DNA of 64,000 nucleotides from Pseudomonas sp. RIT-PI-AD (GCF_025642785.1 NZ_JANZKU010000014.1:55739-119738), one strand, 5' to 3'. Positions 25,092 to 34,397 are shown, counted from the first letter of the stretch. The notes: generated by a model from the letters alone, not told the origin. Program-made: numbers and translations.

Positions 25092-27278
25092 TCAGGCGAT
25101 CCGCGCCAGCAGTTCGCGCGCCTCCCGGCGCTCCCGATCGTCGCCCTCGCTGATGGCCTCGTTGAGGATGAGGCAGGCGCTTTCCAGGTCGCCCTGATCG
25201 ATGTAGGCCAGGGCCTGGTTGAGCCGGGTGAGGTTTTCCCGGCTACCCGCCAGGTGGTCCAGATCGGCGTCCAGCGGATCATCGAGGGGCGGCAGGTCTT
25301 CGACCTGATCGAGAAACAACGTGGGCGCTTCCTGCGGGGGCATCCCCAGCTCGGCGAAACGCCCGAAATCGTCGGCATGCTGGTCGGCGCTGAGTTCCTG
25401 GACTTCCGGCAGCTGCCGCAGGTTGGAACGGAATTCCGCGTCGAAAGCGGCGGCCTGCTCTGCGGCGGCGGCCTTGGCGCTGACCTTGCGGGGCGGCGTG
25501 GCCGGCTCGAACGGGCTGACCAAGTCCCAATCGGCATCCAGCGGGAGGTCGTCGAGGTTGAGCTGGAAATCCTCACCGTCGGGCTCGATCCCTTCCACCG
25601 TGGGCAACGGGGCCGGCTCTTCGGCGATGTCGTCCAGCTCCAGGGTGATGCCTTCGAAGGGATCGTCGGCGGCCACGGTGGGCGGACTTGGCCGGGCATA
25701 GCGGGCCTTGATGCGCTCCAGGGTCTGCGGGTCTCCGCCGCGCTCGCGCAGCGCCGCTTCCTCGCGGGCGAATCCGGCGAGGTCGCCCTGCTCGCCCAGC
25801 ACTTCGAGCAGGCGGAAGCGCAGGTCGAGGCGCCGGGGCTCCTTGTCGATCGCCGTGAGCAGCGCCAGGCGCGCCTCGTTGAAACGCCCGTAGGCGATGT
25901 AGATGTTCGCACCCTCCAGGGCATCGCTGGAAAGGTTCGACCCGCGGACCGGCGGCAGCGGGTCGGGGCCGACCAGGGGCGCGAGCGCCGCCGTTTCGGG
26001 TTCGGGCCGCGGCACGGGCACGGCGACCAATGCCGGCGGCACCGCAGCGGCCGCCGGTGCCTCGGTGAGCGGCATGCGCAGCGGGCGCTTACGCCGCTTC
26101 AGGAACAGGCCCAGCGCGGCCAGGAAGATCAGCAGCAGGACCAAGGCCAGCAGGAGCAGGCCGTAACCCAGCAGTTCCGGCTCTTCTTCGTCGACCGGGG
26201 CGGAAACCGGCGTCGGCGCTGGCGTCTCGACCGCCGGGGTTTGCGCGCGGGACGAGGAGGTCGGCGCCGCGACCGGCGCGTTCTCCGCCAGGCGCGCCTG
26301 GAGCTCGCCCACTTCGCGATCCTTGCTGGTCACCTGTTGTTGCAGGTGCTCGAGCTTGAGTTGCAGGTCGAGGATGTCCTTGCGCAGTTGCAGGCGTTCG
26401 TTCTCGCTGTCCGCCAGTTGCTGGTCGACGCGCTTCTGCACCTCGGCGAGCTGCGCGGCGCTCAGGGCCGCCGTCGATGCCGGTGCCGAGGGCGCGCTGG
26501 CAACCACGGGAAGGGCGGGCGCGGGCGTGGAGGTCCGCTCCACGGTATTGGCGCCGGATGGCGCGGCGCTGTCCGGCAACAGCAGACGCTCGCCGACGCG
26601 AAGGCGATGGCTGTCGCCGCCGACGAATGCCCGTGGGTTGAGGGCCTGGATGCCCTCCATCAATTGCCGCTGGGCCGCGGGGCTGGACGAACCGGCGAAG
26701 CGTCGGGCGATGACCCAGAGGCTGTCGCCGGGTGCGACGTCGTAGGTCCGACCGAGCGTCGCCGGCGGAACCGTCCCGGGTTCGCGAGCGCTTCGCGCGG
26801 GCTGCGCGCTGGCGGAGGCTTGGTCTCGCTGGGCGACCGGCTGCGTCGGTGCGGCGGCACGGGCGGTGCGGGAAGCCGAAGGTATATCCACGGGATCGAG
26901 GAGGACGGTGTATTCGCGCAACAACCGCCCGCTGGGCCGCAGCACCTCGATGATGAAGTTGAGGTAGGGCTCGCGCACCGGTCGACTGGACACCACGTGG
27001 ATGCGGTTGTCGCCCTTGCGCAGAAGCGGGGTGAAACGCAGATCGTTGAGAAACGCCAGGCGCTCGACCCCGGAACGCTCGAAGACATCGCCGGGGGCCA
27101 GGCCGACCTTGATGTCGCTGCCGTCCAGGTCGCCCACTTCGAGCAGGCGGATGTCGGCGTCCAGGGGCTGGTTGAGCGCGGAATGCAGTTCGATGTCACC
27201 GACACCCAGCGCCCAAGCCATGCCTGGAAACAGAGCGGCGGTCGCCAATGTGAGCAGGAATGTGCGAACTCGAGCCAT
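25092..27278 (-). CDS. FimV/HubP-like polar protein with LysM domain
   Basis: The 728-residue protein has a signal peptide (TFLLTLATAALFPGMAWA) and the FimV N-terminal domain (LGVGDIELHSALNQPLDADIRL, EPYLNFIIEVLRPSGRLLREYTVLLDP). A LysM-like segment follows (YDVAPGDSLWVIARRFAG), then a coiled coil (about 315-390) and one membrane helix (about 430-455, LLGYGLLLLALVLLLIFLAALGLFL). The acidic cytoplasmic tail ends in the FimV C-terminal TPR-like domain (LAYIDQGDLESACLILNEAI). FimV proteins are polar landmarks for type IV pili and twitching. At 728 residues it is shorter than FimV of P. aeruginosa, so it is probably the second paralogue (the PA3340 type). Start ATG 27278 has AAGAGGAACACC upstream. 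Confidence 0.85.
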   Translation of the reverse strand: MARVRTFLLTLATAALFPGMAWALGVGDIELHSALNQPLDADIRLLEVGDLDGSDIKVGLAPGDVFERSGVERLAFLNDLRFTPLLRKGDNRIHVVSSRPVREPYLNFIIEVLRPSGRLLREYTVLLDPVDIPSASRTARAAAPTQPVAQRDQASASAQPARSAREPGTVPPATLGRTYDVAPGDSLWVIARRFAGSSSPAAQRQLMEGIQALNPRAFVGGDSHRLRVGERLLLPDSAAPSGANTVERTSTPAPALPVVASAPSAPASTAALSAAQLAEVQKRVDQQLADSENERLQLRKDILDLQLKLEHLQQQVTSKDREVGELQARLAENAPVAAPTSSSRAQTPAVETPAPTPVSAPVDEEEPELLGYGLLLLALVLLLIFLAALGLFLKRRKRPLRMPLTEAPAAAAVPPALVAVPVPRPEPETAALAPLVGPDPLPPVRGSNLSSDALEGANIYIAYGRFNEARLALLTAIDKEPRRLDLRFRLLEVLGEQGDLAGFAREEAALRERGGDPQTLERIKARYARPSPPTVAADDPFEGITLELDDIAEEPAPLPTVEGIEPDGEDFQLNLDDLPLDADWDLVSPFEPATPPRKVSAKAAAAEQAAAFDAEFRSNLRQLPEVQELSADQHADDFGRFAELGMPPQEAPTLFLDQVEDLPPLDDPLDADLDHLAGSRENLTRLNQALAYIDQGDLESACLILNEAISEGDDRERREARELLARIA

Positions 27279-27762
27279 GGTGTTCCTCTTCATGCCGGCT
27301 CATACGTCATGACCCCCGATCCTCGTGGAGGATGCGTCCTTGGTGGGGGATCGATGCAGACGTAGGCAGAAACGTCAGTCGGTAACAGTCCGTTGAAGGA
27401 CCGGCTGACGCTGAGTATGGCTGCTTAGGGAAAGTTTGCCCGCGGCGGGCCGTGCCGGCGCTGCGTGGAGCGCGCCTAGCATACCTCAAGACTCCGGAAG
27501 AAGTTGAATCCTTGACTTTTGCGGAAGGCGTCACGAAATAAGCGTCAAGTTTTCGTCTGGATGAGGCCGATGGCCTGCCCCATCATGCCTGAACGCGCCT
27601 AGGCAGCGGATCGGTGCGAAGGAATCCAAAGAAATGCCAGTGCCACATGGACGGCATCGACGCGACTATGCGCGCCCAATCGGAGGGACGCGTGGTCGGT
27701 GCCCACGGGTGGGCGAAGGGCCGCGCGCGCCTTCGCCCACAGTCTGGAGCGGGACCCGCGTC
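27279..27762. other. Intergenic region between the FimV-like and MarR genes
   Basis: About 480 bases with no convincing reading frame. It holds the leader and promoter of the FimV-like gene (minus strand, with TATGCT-like -10 sequence at 27478-27483 as the only visible candidate). It also contains the hairpin at 27709-27740 that follows the MarR gene. The rest shows no further feature that I can name. Confidence 0.45.
27709..27740 (-). terminator. Hairpin terminator after the MarR gene
   Basis: GTGGGCGAAGG (27709-27719) pairs perfectly with CCTTCGCCCAC (27730-27740) across a 10-base G+C loop. It lies 23 bases past the MarR stop codon. No T-run follows. Confidence 0.55.
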
Positions 27763-28197
27763 TTAGCGCTTTTCCAGGTTGCTGAGGATGCGGGCGTGGA
27801 CCTGCTGGCAGCGTCGCAACTCTTCCTCGTCGATGCCTTCGAAGAGTTCAGCTCGCAGTTGGTTGGACAAGGCCTCTATCCGCTCGATCAGCGGACGCGC
27901 CTGAGGACACAGCATCACTTTCTTCGCGCGGCGGTCCTCGAGCACCGCCTGGCGGCTCACCAGCCCCTGGGATTCCAGGCTGTCCAGCAGGCGCGCCAGG
28001 GTGGGACCCTCGATGCCGACGCTCTGCGCCAGTTCGCGCTGGGTGGGCAATTCCTCGAAACGGGCCAGGTGCAGCAGCACCAGCCAACGGGCCTGGGACA
28101 GGCCGAGGTCGGCGAGACGCCGATCCAATTCGCCGCGCCAGCCACGGGAAAGCTGGGCCAACTGCATGGCGAAACGGTGTTCATCGGAATAAGACAT
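27763..28197 (-). CDS. MarR/SlyA-family transcriptional regulator
   Basis: The 144-residue protein shows the MarR winged-helix layout: DLGLSQARWLVLLHLARFEELP, the recognition region QRELAQSVGIEGPTLARLLDSLESQGLV, and the wing DRRAKKVMLCPQA. An acidic C-terminal helix pair should form the dimer interface. These proteins usually respond to phenolic or oxidant ligands. A SlyA-like palindrome overlaps its own promoter region at 28225-28238, so autoregulation is likely. In P. aeruginosa the equivalent gene (PA3341) also lies between the FimV-like gene and recQ. Start ATG 28197 is preceded by TGGATCCTTTC, a weak Shine-Dalgarno. Confidence 0.88.
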   Translation of the reverse strand: MSYSDEHRFAMQLAQLSRGWRGELDRRLADLGLSQARWLVLLHLARFEELPTQRELAQSVGIEGPTLARLLDSLESQGLVSRQAVLEDRRAKKVMLCPQARPLIERIEALSNQLRAELFEGIDEEELRRCQQVHARILSNLEKR

Positions 28198-28224
28198 GAA
28201 AGGATCCAGACGCTCGATCTAATT

Positions 28225-28238
28225 ATTAGGCAGCTAAT
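28225..28238. promoter_or_regulatory. SlyA-like operator in the MarR promoter
   Basis: ATTAG-GCAG-CTAAT is a palindrome with 5-base arms whose core TTAGGCAGCTAA differs at two positions from the SlyA consensus TTAGCAAGCTAA. It lies 28 bases from the MarR start codon, in an AT-rich patch ending in a second TTAT motif, and probably mediates autoregulation. Confidence 0.6.
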
Positions 28239-28367
28239 CATAGCCAATTGGCGGTGGGCAAGCGCTGCGGCATATCCACACACCCCGTGTTCCACGCGCC
28301 CCGACCTTCGCCGAATGGACCGCGGCCGCCGAGCCCCGCTTGCCGAAGGGCGCGAACCGGTCTCCGG

Positions 28368-30500
28368 TCAGGCCTCCAGTTCCGCCTGCAACGCCGCCCG
28401 CACGCAATGCAGGACCCCATCCGGCACGCGTCCGGCGAACTGGCCGGCGATGGACGCCACCGGCGGCAACTCACCCTCGCCGTCGAGGAACGCATCCTGG
28501 ATTTCGCCGAACAGCTCTTCCGGCAGATCGAGGGCCTGGTCCAGACTCAACTGCTGTCGGCCGATGGCCTCGGCCAGCAGGCTGTAGACGTTCTTCTCGC
28601 TGCAGGAAAGCTGCCCGGCGATCTGCGCGGGGGTCATCCCGGCGCGGGCCAGGCTGACCAGTTCGTGGCGCAGGTCGCTGACCACCCGCGGCGCCTCGAC
28701 CGCCGCGGACTCGCCGTTGAGCACTGCGAGGAAGGCCTCGCCATAGCGCTCCAGCTTGCGTGCGCCGACGCCGCTGACCCGCGCCATCTCGCTGAGGGAC
28801 GACGGCTGGCTGCGCAGCATTTCCAGCAGGGTGGCGTCGGGGAATATCACGTAGGGCGGCACGCTGTGCTCTTCCGCCAGTTTGCGACGCAGCGCACGCA
28901 GCGCCTCCCACTGCACTTTCTCGTCGCTGCGGACCAACTGGCTGGCCGCGCTGGCGGCCGGCTTGGAAACCTTGGACACCAGTTCCCGGCGCAACTCCAG
29001 GCGCACTTCGCCGCGCAGCAGCGGCCGGCAGCTTTCCGACAGGCGCAGGCCGCCGAAGCCCTCCAGGTCGACGTCGGCCAGGCCACGGGAAACCAACTGA
29101 CGGAACAGCGAACGCCACTCGGCCTCGCTATGCCCCTTGCCCACGCCGAACACCGACAGGTGCTGGTGTCCGGGCGCGCGAATCTTCTCGTTGTCGCGGC
29201 CGAGCAGGATGTCCACCAGGTGCCCCACGCCGTAACGCTGGCCACTGCGATAGATGGCGGAAAGCGCCTGGCGCGCGGCCTCGGTGGCGTCCCAGGTCTG
29301 CACGCCGTCGACGCAGTTGTCGCAATGGCCGCAGGGCTGCGGCAACACCTCGTCGAAGTAGGCGAGCAGGGTCTGCCGACGGCAGCGAATCTCCTCACAG
29401 AGGGCGAGCATGGCATCGAGCTTGTGCTGCTCGATGCGCTTGTGGCGCTCGTCGCCCTCGGAGTTGCTGAGCATCTGCTTGAGGAAGATCACGTCCTGCA
29501 GGCCGTAGGCCATCCAGGCATCCGCCGGCAGGCCGTCGCGGCCAGCCCGGCCGGTTTCCTGGTAGTAGGCTTCCAGGGACTTGGGCAGGTCGAGGTGGGC
29601 GACGAAGCGCACGTTGGGCTTGTCGATGCCCATGCCGAACGCGATGGTCGCCACCATGATCAGCCCTTCCTCGTTGAGGAAACGCTTCTGGTGCAGGGCG
29701 CGCACGTCGTTGGGCAGGCCGGCGTGATAGGGCAACGCGGGGAAGCCCTGTTCGGAAAGAAAGGCGGCGACGTCGTCGACCTTCTTGCGCGACATGCAGT
29801 AGACGATGCCAGCGTCGCCCTTGCGCACCCCGAGGAACGCCAGCAACTGCTTGCGCGGCTGCTCCTTGGGCACGATGCGGTAGAAGATGTTCGGCCGGTC
29901 GAAACTGGAGAGGAACCGCTCGGCGTTCTGCAGATGCAGGCGCTGGACGATCTCTTCGCGGGTACGCATGTCGGCGGTGGCGGTCAGGGCGATGCGCGGC
30001 ACCTCGGGGAAGGTTTCCGCCAACTGGCCCAGTTGCAGGTACTCCGGACGGAAGTCGTGGCCCCATTGCGATACGCAGTGCGCTTCGTCGATGGCGAACA
30101 GGGCGATCGGCAAGCGTTGCAGGAAGGCCAGCATGCGCGGCTGCACCAGGCGTTCGGGGGCCAGGTAGAGCATCTTGATTTCGCCGCGGCGAACCCGCTC
30201 GGCGATCTCGCGCTGCTCGTCGGGCCCCTGGGTGGAATTCAGCGCGACCGCCGCGACGCCCAGCTCGGCAAGGGTGGCGACCTGGTCGTCCATCAGCGCG
30301 ATGAGCGGCGACACCACCACCGCCAGGCCTTCGCGCATGAGGGCCGGCACCTGGAAGCACAGCGACTTGCCGCCGCCGGTGGGCATCAGCACCAGCGCGT
30401 CGCCGCCGGCGGCCACGCGCTCGATGATCGCCGCCTGGTTACCGCGAAACGCGTCGTAACCGAAAACGTCCTTGAGGATGCCTAGAGCCTGGTCGAGCAT
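28368..30500 (-). CDS. recQ: ATP-dependent DNA helicase RecQ
   Basis: The 710-residue helicase has motif I ([13 protein letters not shown]), motif II D-E-A-H ([20 protein letters not shown]), [12 protein letters not shown], and motif [12 protein letters not shown]. These are followed by the zinc-binding RQC region ([24 protein letters not shown]) and a C-terminal HRDC domain ([20 protein letters not shown]). RecQ unwinds branched DNA for recombination and fork repair. The ATG at 30500 ([20 protein letters not shown]) is the family start. The C-terminal extension of about 100 residues beyond HRDC ([24 protein letters not shown]) is common in Pseudomonas RecQ. The gene is divergent from the YecA gene. 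Confidence 0.95.
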   Translation of the reverse strand: MLDQALGILKDVFGYDAFRGNQAAIIERVAAGGDALVLMPTGGGKSLCFQVPALMREGLAVVVSPLIALMDDQVATLAELGVAAVALNSTQGPDEQREIAERVRRGEIKMLYLAPERLVQPRMLAFLQRLPIALFAIDEAHCVSQWGHDFRPEYLQLGQLAETFPEVPRIALTATADMRTREEIVQRLHLQNAERFLSSFDRPNIFYRIVPKEQPRKQLLAFLGVRKGDAGIVYCMSRKKVDDVAAFLSEQGFPALPYHAGLPNDVRALHQKRFLNEEGLIMVATIAFGMGIDKPNVRFVAHLDLPKSLEAYYQETGRAGRDGLPADAWMAYGLQDVIFLKQMLSNSEGDERHKRIEQHKLDAMLALCEEIRCRRQTLLAYFDEVLPQPCGHCDNCVDGVQTWDATEAARQALSAIYRSGQRYGVGHLVDILLGRDNEKIRAPGHQHLSVFGVGKGHSEAEWRSLFRQLVSRGLADVDLEGFGGLRLSESCRPLLRGEVRLELRRELVSKVSKPAASAASQLVRSDEKVQWEALRALRRKLAEEHSVPPYVIFPDATLLEMLRSQPSSLSEMARVSGVGARKLERYGEAFLAVLNGESAAVEAPRVVSDLRHELVSLARAGMTPAQIAGQLSCSEKNVYSLLAEAIGRQQLSLDQALDLPEELFGEIQDAFLDGEGELPPVASIAGQFAGRVPDGVLHCVRAALQAELEA

Positions 30501-30651
30501 GCCGTTCTCCGAAAATCGAGTCGGGGAGTATACGCGACCCGTCCCGCGCCTCGAGACTCGCTGCATGCGAGCCGATGGCCTGTCCGCGGTAGCCTGCGAC
30601 ACGGCGCTGGACTAGAATCCAGGCCTGTTTCTTCCCCAAGGTAGTTCCACG

Positions 30652-31239
30652 ATGTCCTTCGCCGAGCAATTGTCCCGCCTGCAAGCCTTCCTCGATGCCG
30701 ATGATCTGCACGAAGAAGCCCTGGACTACGTGGCCGCTCATGGCTACCTGACCGCCCTGGCGATCTGCCCCGAGCCGGTGCCGGAGCGCGAGTGGATCGA
30801 CGCCCTGTTCGCCGAGCCGCCGCACTACCGCAACGACGACGAGCACGCCGACATCGAAAGCGCGCTGGTGCAGCTCAAGGCGCACATCGCCCGGCAACTG
30901 GCGAGCGACGACGAGCCGGAGGTGCCCTGCGAGCTGGACCTCGGCGAGGAACCGGACGACTCCGACCTGCGCGGCTGGTGCATCGGTTTCATGGAAGGCG
31001 TGTTCCTTCGCGAATCGATCTGGTTCGAGGATGCCGAGGACGAAGTCAGCGAACTGCTGCTGCCGATCATGGTTGGCTCCGGCCTGTTCGACGAGCAAGC
31101 GGAGTTCGCCGAGATCGCCCAGGACCGCGACCTGGTCGACAGCATGGTCGAGCAGATCCCGGAACTGCTCACCGCGTTGTTCCTGCTCTGTCAGGCGCCG
31201 GACGAGAAACCCGCGCTGCTGAAACCCCGCCCCCACTGA
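30652..31239 (+). CDS. YecA/UPF0149-family protein
   Basis: The 195-residue acidic, helical protein begins MSFAEQLSRLQAFLDADDLHEEALDYVAAHGYLTALAI. The G-W-C-I-G-F-M-E-G-V centre (LRGWCIGFMEGVFLRES) is the UPF0149/YecA signature. The C-terminal SEC-C zinc motif found in some members is absent. The function of this family is not established. The ATG follows CAAGGTAGTTCC, and the YbaN-type gene begins 8 bases after the stop, so they form an operon. Confidence 0.85.
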   Translation: MSFAEQLSRLQAFLDADDLHEEALDYVAAHGYLTALAICPEPVPEREWIDALFAEPPHYRNDDEHADIESALVQLKAHIARQLASDDEPEVPCELDLGEEPDDSDLRGWCIGFMEGVFLRESIWFEDAEDEVSELLLPIMVGSGLFDEQAEFAEIAQDRDLVDSMVEQIPELLTALFLLCQAPDEKPALLKPRPH

Positions 31240-31247
31240 GCCACGCC

Positions 31248-31670
31248 GTGGCGCATCGCGACATCCCCCAGAGCCGCCATCGCAGCGTGCGCTACGCCTT
31301 GCTGGCGATCGGCTGGCTCAGCGTGGTCCTGGGGGTGATCGGGATCTTCCTGCCGGTGCTGCCGACCACGCCCTTCCTGCTGCTCGCCGCTGCCTGCTTC
31401 GCGCGCAGTTCGAAGCGCTTCTACGCGTGGCTGGTCGAGCACCCGCGGCTCGGCCCCTGGATCCGCGACTACCTGGACGGCAACGGCATACCGCTCAAGG
31501 GCAAGGTCTATGCCCTGCTGCTCATGTGGGCCAGCATCGGCTTTTCCTGCTACCTGGTGCCACGCCCCTGGGCGCGCGGTTTCATGCTCACCAGCGCGGT
31601 CTGCGTCAGCGTCTACATCCTGCGGCAGAAGACCCTGCCCAGCCGTCGCGGCGGCGCCGACCTCGGATAA
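31248..31670 (+). CDS. YbaN/DUF454-family inner-membrane protein
   Basis: The 140-residue protein starts with GTG at 31248, only 8 bases after the YecA stop. It has two or three membrane helices: LLAIGWLSVVLGVIGIFLPVLPTTPFLLLAAACFARS, which is the YbaN/DUF454 signature, then YALLLMWASIGFSCYLV and a final FMLTSAVCVSVYIL. The P-T-T-P-F turn and the R-S-S-K-x-F-Y-x-W-L segment are conserved in the family. The function is unknown; association with membrane stress has been proposed for relatives. No ATG gives a better start. A weak Shine-Dalgarno (CTGAGCC) suggests translational coupling with the upstream gene. Confidence 0.85.
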   Translation: MAHRDIPQSRHRSVRYALLAIGWLSVVLGVIGIFLPVLPTTPFLLLAAACFARSSKRFYAWLVEHPRLGPWIRDYLDGNGIPLKGKVYALLLMWASIGFSCYLVPRPWARGFMLTSAVCVSVYILRQKTLPSRRGGADLG

Positions 31671-31719
31671 GCCGACCCGCCCGCTCGCCCCCCTTCCCTG
31701 GCCGTACTACAGATCCCGC

Positions 31720-32367
31720 TCACTCCCGCTGGTGGTTGCGCCGGTAGGTTTCCGCGCCCATGGCCGCCACCTGGCCCTCGATCAAGGCGTCGAAGGGCCG
31801 TAGCAGCGCGCCGAAACGCGCCGGCGCCTCGAGGATGTCCAGCGCCTGGACGATGGCTTCGAGGGTGGACAAGGCCCCGGCCATCGGCGCCTTGCGCAGG
31901 CGGTAGCGGGACGCCGGCCCGGGCGGCAAGGTGACCCGTGGCAAGGCCGCCAGCGCCGGGTTGAGGTGCAGCAGCTTGCGCGCCTTGCGCCAGGTGCCGT
32001 CGGGCACCACCAACAGCAGCGGGTCTTCGGAACCGGCGGCGAACGCCTCCAGCGGCAAGGCCTCGTCCCCCGGGAACAGCAGGCAGGCGCGCCGCGCCGG
32101 TCGCTCCAACCCGTCTTCGAGCGCGTCGAAACGCTCGCCCACCCGTAACTCGGCCTGCACCAGGCCAAGGGCCGCCAGGCGCGCGGTGTTCAGGGCATGG
32201 GACGTCTCGCTGGGGTGCTGCAGGATCAGCAACTGGGTGCGGCTGTCCAGGCGCGGGATCAACGCGCACAGGCAATGCGCGGAAGGCCGCTGGCAACGCG
32301 GGCAGCGCGCGCGCTTGCCCGTGGACGCCGCAGCGGAAGGCGCGCCCTCGGCCGGTTCAACGGGCAT
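31720..32367 (-). CDS. tapT: DTW-domain tRNA-uridine aminocarboxypropyltransferase
   Basis: The 215-residue protein has the DTW domain. Four N-terminal cysteines in RARCPRCQRPSAHCLC probably bind zinc; a SPOUT-like core follows with LLILQHPSETSHALNTARL, LLFPG and the eponymous LLLVVPDGTWRKARKLL. The terminal region carries LSTLEAIVQALDILE. Enzymes of this type use S-adenosylmethionine to place a 3-amino-3-carboxypropyl group on tRNA uridine (acp3U47 in bacteria). The symbol is by family; a second DTW subfamily exists. The start ATG at 32367 overlaps the end of gbuR by 11 bases, which couples the two genes. Confidence 0.82.
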   Translation of the reverse strand: MPVEPAEGAPSAAASTGKRARCPRCQRPSAHCLCALIPRLDSRTQLLILQHPSETSHALNTARLAALGLVQAELRVGERFDALEDGLERPARRACLLFPGDEALPLEAFAAGSEDPLLLVVPDGTWRKARKLLHLNPALAALPRVTLPPGPASRYRLRKAPMAGALSTLEAIVQALDILEAPARFGALLRPFDALIEGQVAAMGAETYRRNHQRE

Positions 32368-33250
32368 TCAGCTGGGTCCTCAACAGGTCGCGAAAAGTCT
32401 GCAGCAGGGGTTCGCGGGAACGCCCACGGCGCAGGATCAGGGAGAACGGCGCCTGGTAGCCGAAGGTGGCCGGCAGCAGGACCCGCAGGCGCCCCTGGTC
32501 GACCCAGGACTGGGCGTAGTGCTCCGGCAGGTAACCCACGTAGGCGCCGGACAAGACCAAAATCAGTTGCGCCTCCATGCTCTCCACAGTGGCCGCGCTG
32601 TGCTTGAAGCCATGGCGGGCCAATTCCGCCTGGCTCCAGTAGCCGCGGCCGACCATGCGTTGCTGGGTGATCAGTTCGGCGGGAATGCGTCGCTCGGCGA
32701 ACAACGGGTGGCGATCGCTGCAATACAGCCAGTGCTGCTCGCGGTACAGGGGCTGGTAGACCAACCCGTTCATCCGCGTGGAAAAGGCGCCGATGGCCAG
32801 GTCGAGGCGATTCTCCAGCACCCCCAACTGCAATTCGTAGGGGCTCATCACCGCCAGGCGCAGGTGCACTGCCGCATGTTCCCGGCTGTAGGCACCGATG
32901 GCGTCCGGCAACGGCAGCGCCGGGTCGCCGACGGTGGAGTCGAGCACGCCGAGGTTGAGGGTTCCGCGCAGTTCGCCGGTGAGGGCCGAGGCATAGCGCT
33001 GGAAGCTCTCCAGTTCGCCGAGCAGGCGCAGGGTCTCCTGGTAGAACAGCTCGCCCTTGCTGGTCAGGCTGAAGCCACCGCGGCCGCGATGGCACAGGCT
33101 CAGGCCGAGCTGCGCCTCCAACTGGCTCATGTAGGTACTGATCGCCGATGTGGACAGGTTGAGCTCCTGCTGGGCGGCGGCGAACCCCTGGTGGCGCACC
33201 ACGCTGGCGAAGATGCGCAGGAGCTTCAGGTCGGGCATGGCGGTGGACAT
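32357..33250 (-). CDS. gbuR: LysR-type regulator of guanidinobutyrate catabolism
   Basis: The 297-residue protein has the LysR winged helix-turn-helix (LRIFASVVRHQGFAAAQQELNLSTSAISTYMSQLE) and a periplasmic-binding-like effector domain (ELRGTLNLGVLDSTVGD onward). The gene lies divergent to gbuA, as in P. aeruginosa where GbuR activates gbuA in response to 4-guanidinobutyrate. An inverted repeat AGTTCAG-N6-CTGAACT sits midway between the two starts. Two candidate starts exist: ATG 33250 (MSTAMPDLKLL) and ATG 33238 (MPDLKLL). The downstream tRNA-modifying gene overlaps its end. Confidence 0.9.
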   Translation of the reverse strand: MSTAMPDLKLLRIFASVVRHQGFAAAQQELNLSTSAISTYMSQLEAQLGLSLCHRGRGGFSLTSKGELFYQETLRLLGELESFQRYASALTGELRGTLNLGVLDSTVGDPALPLPDAIGAYSREHAAVHLRLAVMSPYELQLGVLENRLDLAIGAFSTRMNGLVYQPLYREQHWLYCSDRHPLFAERRIPAELITQQRMVGRGYWSQAELARHGFKHSAATVESMEAQLILVLSGAYVGYLPEHYAQSWVDQGRLRVLLPATFGYQAPFSLILRRGRSREPLLQTFRDLLRTQLNAR

Positions 33251-33335
33251 AGGCGCTCCCGGCGTGGACAGGCGAGACGCGGGCCGCCACGGCAGCGTCG
33301 GCGCCCTCTCGCGGCGCAGTTTACCCGCAACGGAT

Positions 33336-33355
33336 AGTTCAGGAATCTCTGAACT
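33336..33355. promoter_or_regulatory. Putative GbuR operator
   Basis: AGTTCAG-GAATCT-CTGAACT is a perfect 7-base-arm inverted repeat around six bases. The T-N11-A pattern favoured by LysR-type regulators is present within it. It lies about 90 bases from both the gbuR and gbuA start codons. Confidence 0.65.
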
Positions 33356-33446
33356 GATTATTTGCCCTCAGCGATTTTCCGCGCCGGCGGTGGCCAGCAG
33401 AATCCGGCTCGACCCCTATTACAACTAGAAAACCCGAGGCCTTCCC

Positions 33447-34397
33447 GTGGACAAGATCCTTCATCAGCCGCTGGGCGGCAATGAGATGCCCCGCTTCGGC
33501 GGCATCGCCAGCATGCTCCGCCTGCCCCACCTCGCCTCCGCCGCCGGGCTGGACGCCGCCTTCGTCGGCGTGCCCCTCGACATCGGCACCTCGCTGCGCT
33601 CGGGCACGCGCTTCGGCCCACGGGAAATCCGCGCCGAATCGGTGATGATCCGCCCCTACAACATGGCCACCGGCGCGGCGCCCTTCGACTCGCTGTCGGT
33701 GGCGGACATCGGCGACGTGGCGATCAACACCTTCAACCTGCTCGACGCCGTGCGCCGGATCGAGGAGGCCTACGACCGCATCCTCGAACATGACGTGATC
33801 CCGCTGACCCTGGGCGGCGACCACACCATCACCCTGCCGATCCTCCGCGCGATCCACAAGAAGCATGGCAAGGTCGGGCTGGTCCACGTGGATGCCCACG
33901 CCGACGTCAACGATCACATGTTCGGCGAGAAGATCGCCCACGGCACCACCTTCCGCCGCGCCGTGGAAGAAGGCCTGCTGGATTGCGACCGGGTGGTGCA
34001 GATCGGTCTGCGCGCCCAAGGCTATACCGCCGAGGATTTCAACTGGTGCCGCAAGCAGGGCTTCCGCGTGGTACAGGCCGAAGAATGCTGGCACAAGTCG
34101 CTGGCGCCGCTGATGGCCGAAGTGCGCGAGAAGGTCGACGGCGGCCCGGTCTACCTGTCTTTCGACATCGATGGCATCGACCCGGCCTGGGCGCCGGGCA
34201 CCGGCACCCCGGAGGTCGGCGGGCTGACCACCATCCAGGCCCTGGAGATCGTCCGCGGCTGCCAGGGCCTGAAGCTGGTCGGCTGCGACCTGGTGGAAGT
34301 CTCGCCCCCCTACGACACCACCGGCAACACCTCCCTGCTGGGCGCCAACCTGCTCTACGAAATGCTTTGTGTGCTGCCCGGCGTAGTGCATCGCTGA
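33447..34397 (+). CDS. gbuA: Guanidinobutyrase
   Basis: The 316-residue ureohydrolase has the binuclear manganese site of the agmatinase/arginase family: GGDH (123-126), DAHAD (149-153) and SFDIDGID with D240 and D242. PRFGGIASMLRLP at the N terminus and GVPLDIGTSLRSG match the guanidinobutyrase/agmatinase subgroup. The reaction is 4-guanidinobutyrate to 4-aminobutyrate plus urea, part of the arginine transaminase/decarboxylase branch. Divergence from gbuR supports the specific role over agmatinase. It starts with GTG at 33447. Downstream are a symporter and a ThDP decarboxylase that may belong to the same pathway. Confidence 0.92.
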   Translation: MDKILHQPLGGNEMPRFGGIASMLRLPHLASAAGLDAAFVGVPLDIGTSLRSGTRFGPREIRAESVMIRPYNMATGAAPFDSLSVADIGDVAINTFNLLDAVRRIEEAYDRILEHDVIPLTLGGDHTITLPILRAIHKKHGKVGLVHVDAHADVNDHMFGEKIAHGTTFRRAVEEGLLDCDRVVQIGLRAQGYTAEDFNWCRKQGFRVVQAEECWHKSLAPLMAEVREKVDGGPVYLSFDIDGIDPAWAPGTGTPEVGGLTTIQALEIVRGCQGLKLVGCDLVEVSPPYDTTGNTSLLGANLLYEMLCVLPGVVHR

